Position numbers and translations under genes: made by a program. Below the pieces are notes generated by a model that ran no database searches, was not told the origin of the DNA, and saw only the letters and a list, made by a program, of their open reading frames with translations. Positions 28,497-36,803 of a stretch of 63,369 nucleotides of DNA are shown one piece after another (positions within the stretch are counted from its first letter, which is position 1; every line of letters begins with the position of its first letter). This DNA is from JBFWVD01 sp050246915 (GTDB lineage: Bacteria; Actinomycetota; Acidimicrobiia; Acidimicrobiales; Ilumatobacteraceae): the NCBI GenBank assembly GCA_050246915.1, contig JBFWVD010000028.1, positions 1-63,369 of the forward strand, written 5' to 3'.

Positions 28497-30572
28497 TCAG
28501 GACACGACGATGCGGGCAGCACCGAGGTTGGGCACCCGACGATGGACGGCGGCGACATCACCGTCGCGGTGCGACTCCACCAACGCAGTGGCGAAGTACG
28601 TGCCCGGGCGATCGAAGGTGTGGGTGATGGAACAGCGAACCGACGCACTGGTGCCGTCGACCGGCGACGAGTGCGCATAGTCACCGGAACCGTCGAAGTC
28701 CCACTTCACCCCGACGATCGTGCCAGTGCCGATCGGGACCTCGGCGTGCACGTCGACGGTGACGGCCGTACCGGCAGAGACCTCGATGCGCTTGCCACCG
28801 TTGACCGTCACGTCGACGACCGGCTGGATACCGCCGCGCTCACTCGCGGTCGGCGGCAGAGTGACCTTGCCGTCCTTGTACTCGAAGGCCGTGTCGTTGG
28901 GTCGAACACCGTCCTCCACCCACGCCGCCAGATCCAGCAAGCACTGTTCGAGCACCGGGCCGTAGTCGACCAACCACGTCGTGTTGTGTCGCCCCTCGGG
29001 CGACGCGGCCATCCCGGGCGGAACGTGCTCGGCGTTCTCCGTCCAGCGCAGACAGAAGTACTCATCGGCCATGTCGCCGCGTTCTCGCCGGACGTTGCGC
29101 TGCATGCCGATCCCCTGCGATGGCCACAGCGACGCGTCGTGTGTGTGGTGGATCCACAGCATCTTGCCCTCGAAACGACCGGTGTGGCACGTCGCCATGA
29201 ACGGCGACATCTCGGGCAGCTCGTACTGCGGGTACATCGGCACGCCGTCGACACGCAGCGAGCTGTAGTCCACCTCGACCGCCTCGGAATGATGGCGATG
29301 GAAGTAGCAATAGGCCAGGAACGCCCGGTTGGACACCAACACCTGATCGCCGGGCTCGACCCCGGTGAAACGAAGGTTGGATGCCTCTCCTTCACCGTCG
29401 CACAGGAACACGTTGCCGAAGAACTGGATGCAATAGAGCTGCCGGCCCGCGGCCGCACCGCTCGTCAACCGGACACCCGTGCCGAGGCGGTAACCGTCGG
29501 GGACATCATCGAGTTCGACGGCCATCGGGTAGTCCCACATGCCGTGCATGCCACCGAACAGTCCGGCCATGCTGCGCAACTGCGCCGCTTCGGGTCCGGC
29601 GAACATCGGATCGGACAAGATGACCTTCGGGGTCACCGTGCGCTTCACCGTCGTGTACGCTTCGATCAGGTCGTCGGCCACGTGCTCGGGTTGATCGAAC
29701 CCGACGTGACCGGGCTTGGTCCAGAACGATTCCCAGTAGTCCGGGTAGTCACGCCCGAGGCGTTCGGCGTAGGACGACCACAGCCAGATCTGACCCATCG
29801 GTTGATGGATCATGAACTCATCGCCGCGTGGATAGCCCAGGCGGTACAAGGTCGCCAGCTCCTCACGTTGGTGGGTGTCGAGACCGGCGAACGGATCCCC
29901 CGAACCCCCGGGGAGCATGGCGTCGATGACGTCGAAGATCTTGTCCTTCAACAGCCGTTGGACGTTGAACATCGAACAGAAGTGCTGGGCGACGGTACGC
30001 ACGCGACGGAAGTCGCCGTACTCCCCGTCGAGTGCGTCGCCCATGAACGGCATCGCGCCGTCCCACACATCGGGTGCGTAGGCCAGGCACAGTGGCGAGC
30101 GACGGGCTCCTCCCGACCCGCCCCACACGTAGCTGTGGTGCGGCGCCGCACCGAGGACCTGCGCGGCCACGTGCTTGGAGAAGCGCGCGCTCTCGGCCGC
30201 GGCACGCCAACCGTAGATCGTCGGATCGTCACCGGCCTTGGGGTCCTTCACATCACCGATGTGCCCCATGTTCGACTCGACGTGATAGCCGCCGAGCCGG
30301 AATGTCATGTCCATGCCGCCGATGAACGTCCCGAGCGCGCCGGCGAACACGTCCTCGTGTCCGGCGTTGGCCCCTTCGAGCGGTTGGTACATGCGACCGC
30401 GGTACTCGCCGCCGAGGGGGAAGCGGAACGCGAAGCGCGTGTCGGTCCCCTCGAATCCGCCGTGAACGTAGCGATGCGGTGCGGGACTGTCCCGGAGTTC
30501 GTCGGCGTCGATGAACGGAGCCCCGAAGAAGTCGTCGGTGACCGTGTAGGTGCTGATGTCGATGTCGCTCAT
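28497..30572 (-). CDS. tannase-like alpha/beta hydrolase with C-terminal PKD domain, paralogue 2
   Basis: This protein of 691 residues shares its layout with paralogue 1. Nucleophile elbow GGSGGARR is at Ser153, the acid is probably in IHHTHDASLWPSQG and the histidine in TENAEHVPPG. The PKD-like end runs from VGVKWDFDGSGDYA to FDRPGTYFATALVESHRDGD. It lacks a signal peptide. AGGAG precedes the ATG at 30572. Shared details such as FWTKPGHVGFDQPE place it with the gap-truncated paralogue 4 rather than with 1 and 3. Substrate unknown; an ester of an aromatic or polyphenolic acid is a guess from the tannase-like fold. Confidence 0.72.
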   Translation of the reverse strand: MSDIDISTYTVTDDFFGAPFIDADELRDSPAPHRYVHGGFEGTDTRFAFRFPLGGEYRGRMYQPLEGANAGHEDVFAGALGTFIGGMDMTFRLGGYHVESNMGHIGDVKDPKAGDDPTIYGWRAAAESARFSKHVAAQVLGAAPHHSYVWGGSGGARRSPLCLAYAPDVWDGAMPFMGDALDGEYGDFRRVRTVAQHFCSMFNVQRLLKDKIFDVIDAMLPGGSGDPFAGLDTHQREELATLYRLGYPRGDEFMIHQPMGQIWLWSSYAERLGRDYPDYWESFWTKPGHVGFDQPEHVADDLIEAYTTVKRTVTPKVILSDPMFAGPEAAQLRSMAGLFGGMHGMWDYPMAVELDDVPDGYRLGTGVRLTSGAAAGRQLYCIQFFGNVFLCDGEGEASNLRFTGVEPGDQVLVSNRAFLAYCYFHRHHSEAVEVDYSSLRVDGVPMYPQYELPEMSPFMATCHTGRFEGKMLWIHHTHDASLWPSQGIGMQRNVRRERGDMADEYFCLRWTENAEHVPPGMAASPEGRHNTTWLVDYGPVLEQCLLDLAAWVEDGVRPNDTAFEYKDGKVTLPPTASERGGIQPVVDVTVNGGKRIEVSAGTAVTVDVHAEVPIGTGTIVGVKWDFDGSGDYAHSSPVDGTSASVRCSITHTFDRPGTYFATALVESHRDGDVAAVHRRVPNLGAARIVVS

Positions 30573-30634
30573 GGTTCTACTCCTGCGTGCTGATGTCCGA
30601 AGGTGGATGGCTCCGCGACCTGTGACATGCCGGA

Positions 30635-30709
30635 CCGTGGCTCATCGCGCCGTGGCTCATCGCGCCGTGGCTCAGCGCGCCGTGACTCATCGCACCGTGG
30701 CTCATCGCA
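30635..30709. repeat. five-unit 15-bp tandem repeat over the end of PKD-hydrolase paralogue 3
   Basis: Five units of CCGTGGCTCATCGCG, with one or two changes in units 3 to 5, run from 30635 to 30709. The stop codon of the minus-strand hydrolase gene (30702-30704) lies inside the last unit, so each unit carries a copy of the stop-codon context. It fills most of the 129-bp space before paralogue 2. Confidence 0.9.
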
Positions 30710-32813
30710 CAAGGACGCGCGCTTGGCCGATGGTCTCGATCCGGTCCTTGTCGGTGGTGGTGTCGCCGTGGCGATGGGCATTGACCCGTGCGGTGACGAA
30801 ATAGGTGCCGGGCCGGTCATAGGTGCGCGTGGTGGACGCAATGAGCTTGCTCTGCGATCCGTCGATCCCGTCGTGGACGAATGGGTACGTGCCCGAGCCG
30901 TCGAAGTCCCACGCCACCTCGACGATGCGTCCTGCGCCCGGCGGCACCTCAGCCTCGACGGTGAGCGTGACGACCTCGCCGATGCCCACCTCGGCGCGCA
31001 GCCCACCGTTGGCCGTGACGTGAGCGACGGGTTGGATGCCGCCGCGGTCGATGGCAGTGGCCGGCAAGATCACTTGCCCGCTGCGGACCTCGTAGTTGGT
31101 GCCGGCCGGTTCCACCCCGTTCTCGACCCAGTCCACCAAGTCGGCCAAGGACTGCTCCATGATGCCGCGGTTGTCGATGAGCCGGGTGGCTGAGGCCCGG
31201 TTGGGTTCCGGCGGTGCCATGAACGCGGGGCCGTGCTCGGCGAACTCGGTCCAGCGGATGCGGAAGTTGCGGGCCGCGCCGTCGGCACCTTGCGCCTGGA
31301 GCACCGCCCGGTGATACAGCGTTCCCCACGCCGGCCAAACCGACGAGTCATGGGTGTGATGGATCCACATCAACTTGCCCTCGTAGCGGCCCGAGTAGCA
31401 CACGCCCATGAGCACCGACATCTCGGGCACCCGATGTTGGCGATGCACCGCCACACCGTCGACGCGCAGATGGTCGAACGCGGGCTCGTCGTCCATCACG
31501 TGATGCCGAGCGAAATAGCAGTACGCGAGGAAACTCCGATTGCACACCTGCACCTCATCGCCCGGCTGCACGCCACCGAACCGCTTGGTGTTGGCGTCAC
31601 CAGTGCCGTCGCAGGCGAGCACGCGGCCAGCCGCGCCGGTGGCGTACAACGATCGACCGGCGGCATCACCGGTGAGGATCTTCACGTTGGTGCCGACGAG
31701 ATAGCCACGCTCGATCCCGTCGAGTTCGACCGCATACGGGAAGTCGTAAGCATCGCTGCCGGCGCCGACGATGGCGGCCAATGTGCGCATCGTCTGGTAC
31801 TCGGGGCCGGCGTAGTCGGGTGACTCGTTGAGGTCTCGCGCCGACAAGGTGCGGATGACGGTGCAACGCCGATCGATGAGATCGTCACCGATCCACTCCG
31901 GATGATCGTGGCCGACATATCCCGGTTCGGTCCAGAAGTTGGCGAAATACTCCGGGTCGTCGCGCTGGAGCTCCTCGGCCAGCGAGGTCCACAGCCACAT
32001 CTGACCCATGGGCTCGCTGATCATGAACTCGTTGCCGCGGGCGTAGCCCTGGCGGTACAAGCTGGCGAGCTCCTCGCGCTGATGGGTGGTGAGCCCGTCG
32101 AACGGATCGCCACTGCCGCCGGGAGCCATGCGGTCGGCCAACGCAACGATGCCGTCACGACCGAGCAGGCGCTGCACGTTGAACATCGATCCGAACGACA
32201 TCACCGAGCCGGCCTTGACCCGTCGGGTGTTGCCGTGCTCGGCGATCTGTCCGCCGGAGGTGGACGGCATGGCGCCATCCCAGACCCCCGGGCAGTTCTC
32301 CAGGCACAGCGGCGAACGCCTCCCGCCACCACTGCCGCCGTACACGTACGAATGGTGGGGCGCTTCCCCGTACACCTGGGCCGCTATGAACTTCGACAAG
32401 CGCGCCGACTCGGCGCTGGCCCGATGCCCGTACAGCGTGGGGTCCTCACCGGCTGCGGGATCGACATCGTCACCGATGTGACCCTGATTCGATTCGACCA
32501 TGTAGCCACCGAGCCGCTCGCTGAGGGCGATCCGCTGGAACATCTCGCCGAGCATGCCGCCGCCGAAGGTGACCGTGTGTCCGCCGTGACCGCCCTCGAG
32601 GGGTTGGAACATGCGACCGCGGTAGTGCTCCGTCGGGGGGAAGTAGAAGGCGAAACGCGTAGCGGTACCGGCGAAGCCACCCTGCACGAAACGATGTGGG
32701 GAGGGCCGCTCGCGCCACTCGTCCAACTCGATGTAGGGCGCGCCGAAGAACGGGTCGGTGACGATGTAGTCGGAGCAGTCGAGCTCCGTCGATGCAATTG
32801 GTGTTGCACTCAT
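30702..32813 (-). CDS. tannase-like alpha/beta hydrolase with C-terminal PKD domain, paralogue 3
   Basis: This protein of 703 residues has nucleophile elbow GGSGGGRR (Ser161), IHHTHDSSVWPAWG and TEFAEHGPAF as likely acid and histidine regions, and a PKD-like end (IVEVAWDFDGSGTYPF to YDRPGTYFVTARVNAHRHGD). The N-terminus MSATPIASTELDCSDYIVTD is about ten residues longer than in paralogues 1 and 2. The ATG overlaps the amidase stop by one base (TGATG), so the two are coupled. Its own stop codon lies inside a five-unit 15-bp tandem repeat. No secretion signal is visible. Confidence 0.72.
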   Translation of the reverse strand: MSATPIASTELDCSDYIVTDPFFGAPYIELDEWRERPSPHRFVQGGFAGTATRFAFYFPPTEHYRGRMFQPLEGGHGGHTVTFGGGMLGEMFQRIALSERLGGYMVESNQGHIGDDVDPAAGEDPTLYGHRASAESARLSKFIAAQVYGEAPHHSYVYGGSGGGRRSPLCLENCPGVWDGAMPSTSGGQIAEHGNTRRVKAGSVMSFGSMFNVQRLLGRDGIVALADRMAPGGSGDPFDGLTTHQREELASLYRQGYARGNEFMISEPMGQMWLWTSLAEELQRDDPEYFANFWTEPGYVGHDHPEWIGDDLIDRRCTVIRTLSARDLNESPDYAGPEYQTMRTLAAIVGAGSDAYDFPYAVELDGIERGYLVGTNVKILTGDAAGRSLYATGAAGRVLACDGTGDANTKRFGGVQPGDEVQVCNRSFLAYCYFARHHVMDDEPAFDHLRVDGVAVHRQHRVPEMSVLMGVCYSGRYEGKLMWIHHTHDSSVWPAWGTLYHRAVLQAQGADGAARNFRIRWTEFAEHGPAFMAPPEPNRASATRLIDNRGIMEQSLADLVDWVENGVEPAGTNYEVRSGQVILPATAIDRGGIQPVAHVTANGGLRAEVGIGEVVTLTVEAEVPPGAGRIVEVAWDFDGSGTYPFVHDGIDGSQSKLIASTTRTYDRPGTYFVTARVNAHRHGDTTTDKDRIETIGQARVLVR

Positions 32814-34231
32814 CAACTGACCGCCGGCCGCTCGTCGCGGGGGAAGGCCGTCTGGAAGGCGCGGGCGACGCGCATGACCAGATCCTCGCGGCCGTGCCAA
32901 CTGGCGATCTGGAGCCCGACGGGCATCCCGTCGATGAAGCCGCACGGAACCGACACGGCCGGGAAGCCCATCCAGTTGAAGATCATCGTGTGGCTGCAGT
33001 ACACGGGAGCGAAGCTGCCGCCGGGGAACTGTGGTCCGTTCACCGTCCAATTGGCATCCCAATCGGCGGTGGTGTCGGCGATGCGCTGCGCCGTGACCGA
33101 CATGACGACGTCGACCTCACCGAACAGCTTGCGGAACTTCTCCCAGTTGCGACCGCGAGACTCGGCCTGCAGCCTGTACAACTCGGGGTCGACCTTCTGC
33201 ACCGGTTGGGTGATAGTGCCGACCATCGCCTCGTACACTGCGGGCTCCACCGTCCACCGCACGGTGCCGAACTCGGCGCGGTCCTCCCACACCTCGTCGG
33301 TGGCCTCCACGGTGGCCCCGAGTGAACGCAACCCGAACGCGGCCTGTCGCGCCACATCGATGATGCGGGCGCTGTCGGACGTTGCGTAGCGCGACGCATG
33401 ACCCCAGTCCTCGGTCCAGGCCAGTCGCATGCCCTCGACCCCATCATCGAGATGGGCCATCACATCGGGCGATGGAGCCTGCAACGTCACGTAGTCACGT
33501 CCGTCGGGCCCGCCGATGACCGAGGTCGTCAGCGCGACGTCACGTGCATCACGGGCCAGCGGACCGTAGGACGCGGTGAGGAGCATCGTGGGGCGGACGT
33601 AATCGATGTGGGGCACGAGACCTCGAGACGTATGGAGCCCGACGAGGCCGGAGTACGCCGCCGGCAGTCGCGTCGAGCCACCGCCATCGGACCCGATCGT
33701 GACGGGGAGCAGCCTGGCCACGGCCGCGGCCGCCCCACCCGAGCTCGACCATCCCGGGACCCGGGCGGTGTCCCACGGGCTCAGCGCTTCGGCATCCCAG
33801 TTGAACGGCTTGAAGACGCCCGGGTTGTCGGGGTCGGGGCGAGCGCCGCCGCCCGCGCCCATCATGGTGTTCGTCCCGACGACGATCGCACCGACGGCGC
33901 GCATGCGCTCGACGCAGATGTCATCGAACTGGGAGATCTCCGGCCCGGTCTGCGTGGTGAGCGCCAGGCCGCGAACGCGGATGTGCGACTTCACCGACAC
34001 CGGGATACCGGCCATTGCTCCCGCCGGTTCCCCCGCGGCGATGGCGGCGTCGACCGCGCGGGCCTGTTCGCGCGCGCCGGCGTGATCGACCTCTTCGAAC
34101 GCCCTGATCTTGGGATTCAGCTCCTCGATGCGACCGAGGAAGTGATCGGTCACCTCGACGGCGGAGACCTGACGAGCGGCAACGAGATCGCGGATCTGGT
34201 GGGCTGGCATCCACGTGAGTTCGTCGGACAC
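32813..34231 (-). CDS. amidase signature family amidase
   Basis: This 472-residue amidase carries the Ser-cisSer-Lys triad region: catalytic Lys in PVSVKSHIRVRG (Lys81), the cis-serine stretch GWSSSGGAAAAVA (Ser163/164) and the nucleophile in GSDGGGSTRLPAAYSG (Ser186). Such enzymes hydrolyse a carboxamide to acid and ammonia. The start is GTG at 34231, chosen for GAGGAGAATCC just upstream; the longer frame to 34492 lacks a ribosome site and reads like intergenic DNA. First gene of the minus-strand hydrolase cluster, coupled by TGATG to a PKD-hydrolase. The urea transporter nearby could also handle amides, which is speculation. Confidence 0.9.
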   Translation of the reverse strand: MSDELTWMPAHQIRDLVAARQVSAVEVTDHFLGRIEELNPKIRAFEEVDHAGAREQARAVDAAIAAGEPAGAMAGIPVSVKSHIRVRGLALTTQTGPEISQFDDICVERMRAVGAIVVGTNTMMGAGGGARPDPDNPGVFKPFNWDAEALSPWDTARVPGWSSSGGAAAAVARLLPVTIGSDGGGSTRLPAAYSGLVGLHTSRGLVPHIDYVRPTMLLTASYGPLARDARDVALTTSVIGGPDGRDYVTLQAPSPDVMAHLDDGVEGMRLAWTEDWGHASRYATSDSARIIDVARQAAFGLRSLGATVEATDEVWEDRAEFGTVRWTVEPAVYEAMVGTITQPVQKVDPELYRLQAESRGRNWEKFRKLFGEVDVVMSVTAQRIADTTADWDANWTVNGPQFPGGSFAPVYCSHTMIFNWMGFPAVSVPCGFIDGMPVGLQIASWHGREDLVMRVARAFQTAFPRDERPAVS

Positions 34232-34564
34232 GGATTCTCCTCGGTGGCCGAGGCCCGTGGCCCGGCCGTACGTAGGGATTGGATGGATTTCAGGTCGATC
34301 AGAGGCGTGGTCGAGCAGCGGATCGTTCATGCGAGCGCGGCCGTACCCCGACACGTCCACGCTTGCTCCCCGTTTCACACACGCGTGCCCCACCACGTGC
34401 GCAACGCCAACCATCGCAGACCGACACGGTGCGGTCAACACCATTGAATCAACGCCATTGAACGACGTCCGACGCGGGCACCTCGCGGTCATCGTTTACG
34501 GTCGCGACAACACCACGTGCTCACGGCCAGCCGACGTCCACCACGAAACGAGGGGAAGATCACG
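34232..34564. other. divergent intergenic region between amidase and LLM oxidoreductase genes
   Basis: This is a 333-bp stretch without a convincing gene. Frames that cross it show no ribosome site and no family resemblance. It must hold the promoters of both divergent catabolic blocks. The only structure I see is the 14-bp tandem repeat at 34435-34462. Confidence 0.6.
34435..34462. promoter_or_regulatory. tandem 14-bp repeat, possible operator
   Basis: Two adjacent 14-bp units, TCAACACCATTGAA and TCAACGCCATTGAA, differ at one base. Each is itself a short inverted repeat (TCAA, five bases, TTGA). They lie in the divergent promoter region about 100 bp before the LLM gene and 200 bp before the amidase gene, the right place for a regulator that controls both blocks. 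The regulator is unknown. Confidence 0.35.
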
Positions 34565-35638
34565 ATGACAGTCGACGGATCCGGTGAGGCCCCGAGTACC
34601 GCTCGTCCGTTGCTGGTCGATGCTGGACTGTGGGTCGACATCACCGACACCGCCAACCGGGCCCGCGAACTCGAGGCCATCGGATACGACGGCATCTACG
34701 TCCCGGAGACCGGGCACGACCCGTTCCTGCCCATCTTGACCGCGGCCGAAAACACCTCACGCCTGCAACTGCGCACCGGGGTGGCCGTTGCCTTCCCCCG
34801 CAGCCCCACCCATCTGGCCATGGTGGCCAACGATCTGCAACTGCTGTCGAAGGGACGCTTCCAGCTCGGTCTGGGCTCTCAGGTGAAGGCCCATGTCGAA
34901 CGACGCTTCGCCAGCACGTGGGGCGATCCCGTCGGTCAGATGCGCGATCTGGTGGAGGCCATCCGTGCCCTGTGGCGCACGTGGAACGAGGGCGCACGTC
35001 TCGACTTCCACTCCGATCACTATGACCTCACCTTGATGACGCCGTTCTTCAGCCCGGCGCCGAATCCGTATGGGCCGCCACCGATCATGCTGGCCGCGCT
35101 CGGCCCGAAGATGACCGAGGTGGCCGGTGAGGTCGCCGACGGCGTGCTGCCCCATGGTCTGTCGACGGCTCGCTTCTTCCAGGAGGTGACCATCCCCGCG
35201 CTCGAGCGCGGGTTGGCCAAGGCGGGACGCCGGCGCGACGACATCGAGTTGTGCTTCCCGAACCTCATCGCCACCGGCGACAACGACGAGGAGTTGGAGA
35301 ACTCGCTGGCCAAGCTCCGTTCGCACCTGGCGTTCTATGCCTCGACCCCGACGTACCGGTCGGTACTCGAACTGCACGGCCTGGGCGATCTGCAGCGCGA
35401 CCTGCATCGGCTCACCGTCGAGAATCGCTGGATTGAGATGGGAGGGCTCATCACCGACGACGTCCTGGACGAGTTCACGGTCTACGGCTCACCCATCGCC
35501 GTTGCCGACAAGATCTTCCGCCGTGCTTCGGGGATCGCTGATCGCGTCAGCTTCTTCTCGCCCGCCCCGATGTCGCTCGAGCGCACCGCGGCGATCGTGG
35601 CGTCGATCAAGCAGGCATCAGGCAGGAGCAACTCATGA
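34565..35638 (+). CDS. LLM-class flavin/F420-dependent oxidoreductase (TIGR03617-like)
   Basis: This 357-residue luciferase-like protein has RARELEAIGYDGIYVPETGHD, the LRTGVAVAFPRSPTHLAMVA strand-helix, LLSKGRFQLGLGSQVKAHVERR and IMLAALGPKMTEVAGEVADG. These fit the F420-binding LLM subgroup TIGR03617 of actinobacteria. GAGGGG lies about ten bases before the ATG at 34565. Its stop overlaps the ATG of a 14-codon open frame that in turn overlaps the acyl-CoA dehydrogenase start, so it seems to be the first gene of a catabolic operon. It may oxidise a ring or alcohol before acyl-CoA dehydrogenation; this is inference. Confidence 0.85.
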   Translation: MTVDGSGEAPSTARPLLVDAGLWVDITDTANRARELEAIGYDGIYVPETGHDPFLPILTAAENTSRLQLRTGVAVAFPRSPTHLAMVANDLQLLSKGRFQLGLGSQVKAHVERRFASTWGDPVGQMRDLVEAIRALWRTWNEGARLDFHSDHYDLTLMTPFFSPAPNPYGPPPIMLAALGPKMTEVAGEVADGVLPHGLSTARFFQEVTIPALERGLAKAGRRRDDIELCFPNLIATGDNDEELENSLAKLRSHLAFYASTPTYRSVLELHGLGDLQRDLHRLTVENRWIEMGGLITDDVLDEFTVYGSPIAVADKIFRRASGIADRVSFFSPAPMSLERTAAIVASIKQASGRSNS

Positions 35639-35679
35639 CGGCCGCCCTGGCCCTCACAGCGAGCGGGGTGCGTCCATGA
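35635..35679 (+). CDS. 14-residue linker ORF between LLM oxidoreductase and acyl-CoA dehydrogenase genes
   Basis: This tiny frame, MTAALALTASGVRP, starts in an ATGA overlap with the upstream stop and stops in an ATGA overlap with the next start. GGCAGGAG stands before it at good spacing. It may serve as a translational-coupling bridge or be chance; no function can be assigned to the peptide. Confidence 0.3.
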   Translation: MTAALALTASGVRP

Positions 35680-36803
35680 GCTTGGGGCTCACCGACGAGC
35701 AACGCCTGTTCCGCGCCGTGGCCGAGCGTTTCGCCCACGACGCCATGCCCATCTCGAACATCAGGGGCCGCCTCGGCCAGCCACCGTCTCCGGAGTACCT
35801 CCAACGCACCGGCGAGCTCGGATGGTACGCAGCCTTCGTCCCCACCGATCTCGGCGGTGGCTCCGTCTCGGGACGATCTGTGATCGACGCCGCCGTGCTG
35901 GCCGAGGTGCAGGGCGCACATCTGCAGCCCGCCCCGACCGTGACCGCTCACCTGTTCGCGCGAGCCGTCGCCATGTTCGGCGATCAGCAGACCCGTTCGC
36001 TGCTGCCCGCACACTGCGCCGGCGACGCCATCGGTGGCTTCATGTTCGCAGAGACGACCCGCGGTTGGTACGCACGCACCGCAGTGACCGCCGAGCAGGC
36101 CGAGGACGGGTTCATGTTGAACGGCTCGGTGGCTATAGCAATTGGGGTTGACACTGCTGGTCCGTTCGTCGTGACGGCTTCGATCGACGGGGCCGCGAGC
36201 GCGTTCGTGGTGATGCCGGGTGATCCCGGTGTCGCGATCACCATGCTCGACAGCATCGACATCACCCGGTCGATGGCTCGGGTGAGGTTCACCGACGTGA
36301 TCGTTCCGCCGGAGCGGCAACTCACCTGTCACCGGTCGGACATCGAGCAGCTCGCGGCGTTGGCGGCCGCGCTGTCGTCGGCCGAGACGGTCGGGACCAT
36401 GCGGCGCTTGTTCGACATGACGCTCGAGTACGCCAAGGTCCGGGTGGCGTTCGGACGGGTGATCGGCTCGTTCCAAGCCATCAAGCATCTGTTGGCCGAT
36501 CTGAGCCTGCAGGTCGAGCTCAGCACCGCGATCGTCGACGAAGCAGTGGGGGCGTTGCAGGACGATCGCCCCGACGCCGTCGAGTTGGCCTCGGTGACCA
36601 AGGCGTACGTGGCCGACAGCGCGCTCGACGTGTCACAAGGGTGCCTGCAGATCCACGGCGGCATCGGGTACACCTGGGAGCACGACCTGCATCTGTACTT
36701 GCGTCGCCTGGCGGCCGACGCTGCGTTGTTCGGCTCGGCCCAATGGCATCGCGAACACCTCTGGCATCTCGACCAACTCCCCGTCGGCGCGCACCATGGA
36801 TGA
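35676..36803 (+). CDS. acyl-CoA dehydrogenase, subunit of a probable heteromeric pair
   Basis: This 375-residue protein has the acyl-CoA dehydrogenase fold: FAEVQGAHLQ-type N-terminal helices, GFMFAETTRGWYAR in the beta domain, and the C-terminal FAD/tetramer segment CLQIHGGIGYTWEHDLHLYLRR. That C-terminal form is typical of one partner in the alpha2-beta2 actinobacterial dehydrogenases that act on bulky side chains such as those of steroids. The ATG at 35676 gives MSLGLTDEQRLFR. It overlaps the next dehydrogenase gene by 8 bases, supporting a complex. A short AT-richer patch with an ATA codon occurs near 36132. Confidence 0.87.
   Translation: MSLGLTDEQRLFRAVAERFAHDAMPISNIRGRLGQPPSPEYLQRTGELGWYAAFVPTDLGGGSVSGRSVIDAAVLAEVQGAHLQPAPTVTAHLFARAVAMFGDQQTRSLLPAHCAGDAIGGFMFAETTRGWYARTAVTAEQAEDGFMLNGSVAIAIGVDTAGPFVVTASIDGAASAFVVMPGDPGVAITMLDSIDITRSMARVRFTDVIVPPERQLTCHRSDIEQLAALAAALSSAETVGTMRRLFDMTLEYAKVRVAFGRVIGSFQAIKHLLADLSLQVELSTAIVDEAVGALQDDRPDAVELASVTKAYVADSALDVSQGCLQIHGGIGYTWEHDLHLYLRRLAADAALFGSAQWHREHLWHLDQLPVGAHHG

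Noticed and set aside
28467..30593. 708-codon plus-strand frame opposite PKD-hydrolase paralogue 2
   Set aside because: It covers the real gene almost exactly, is His/Arg/Val-rich without motifs, and a similar shadow exists opposite paralogue 1 (26379-27914).
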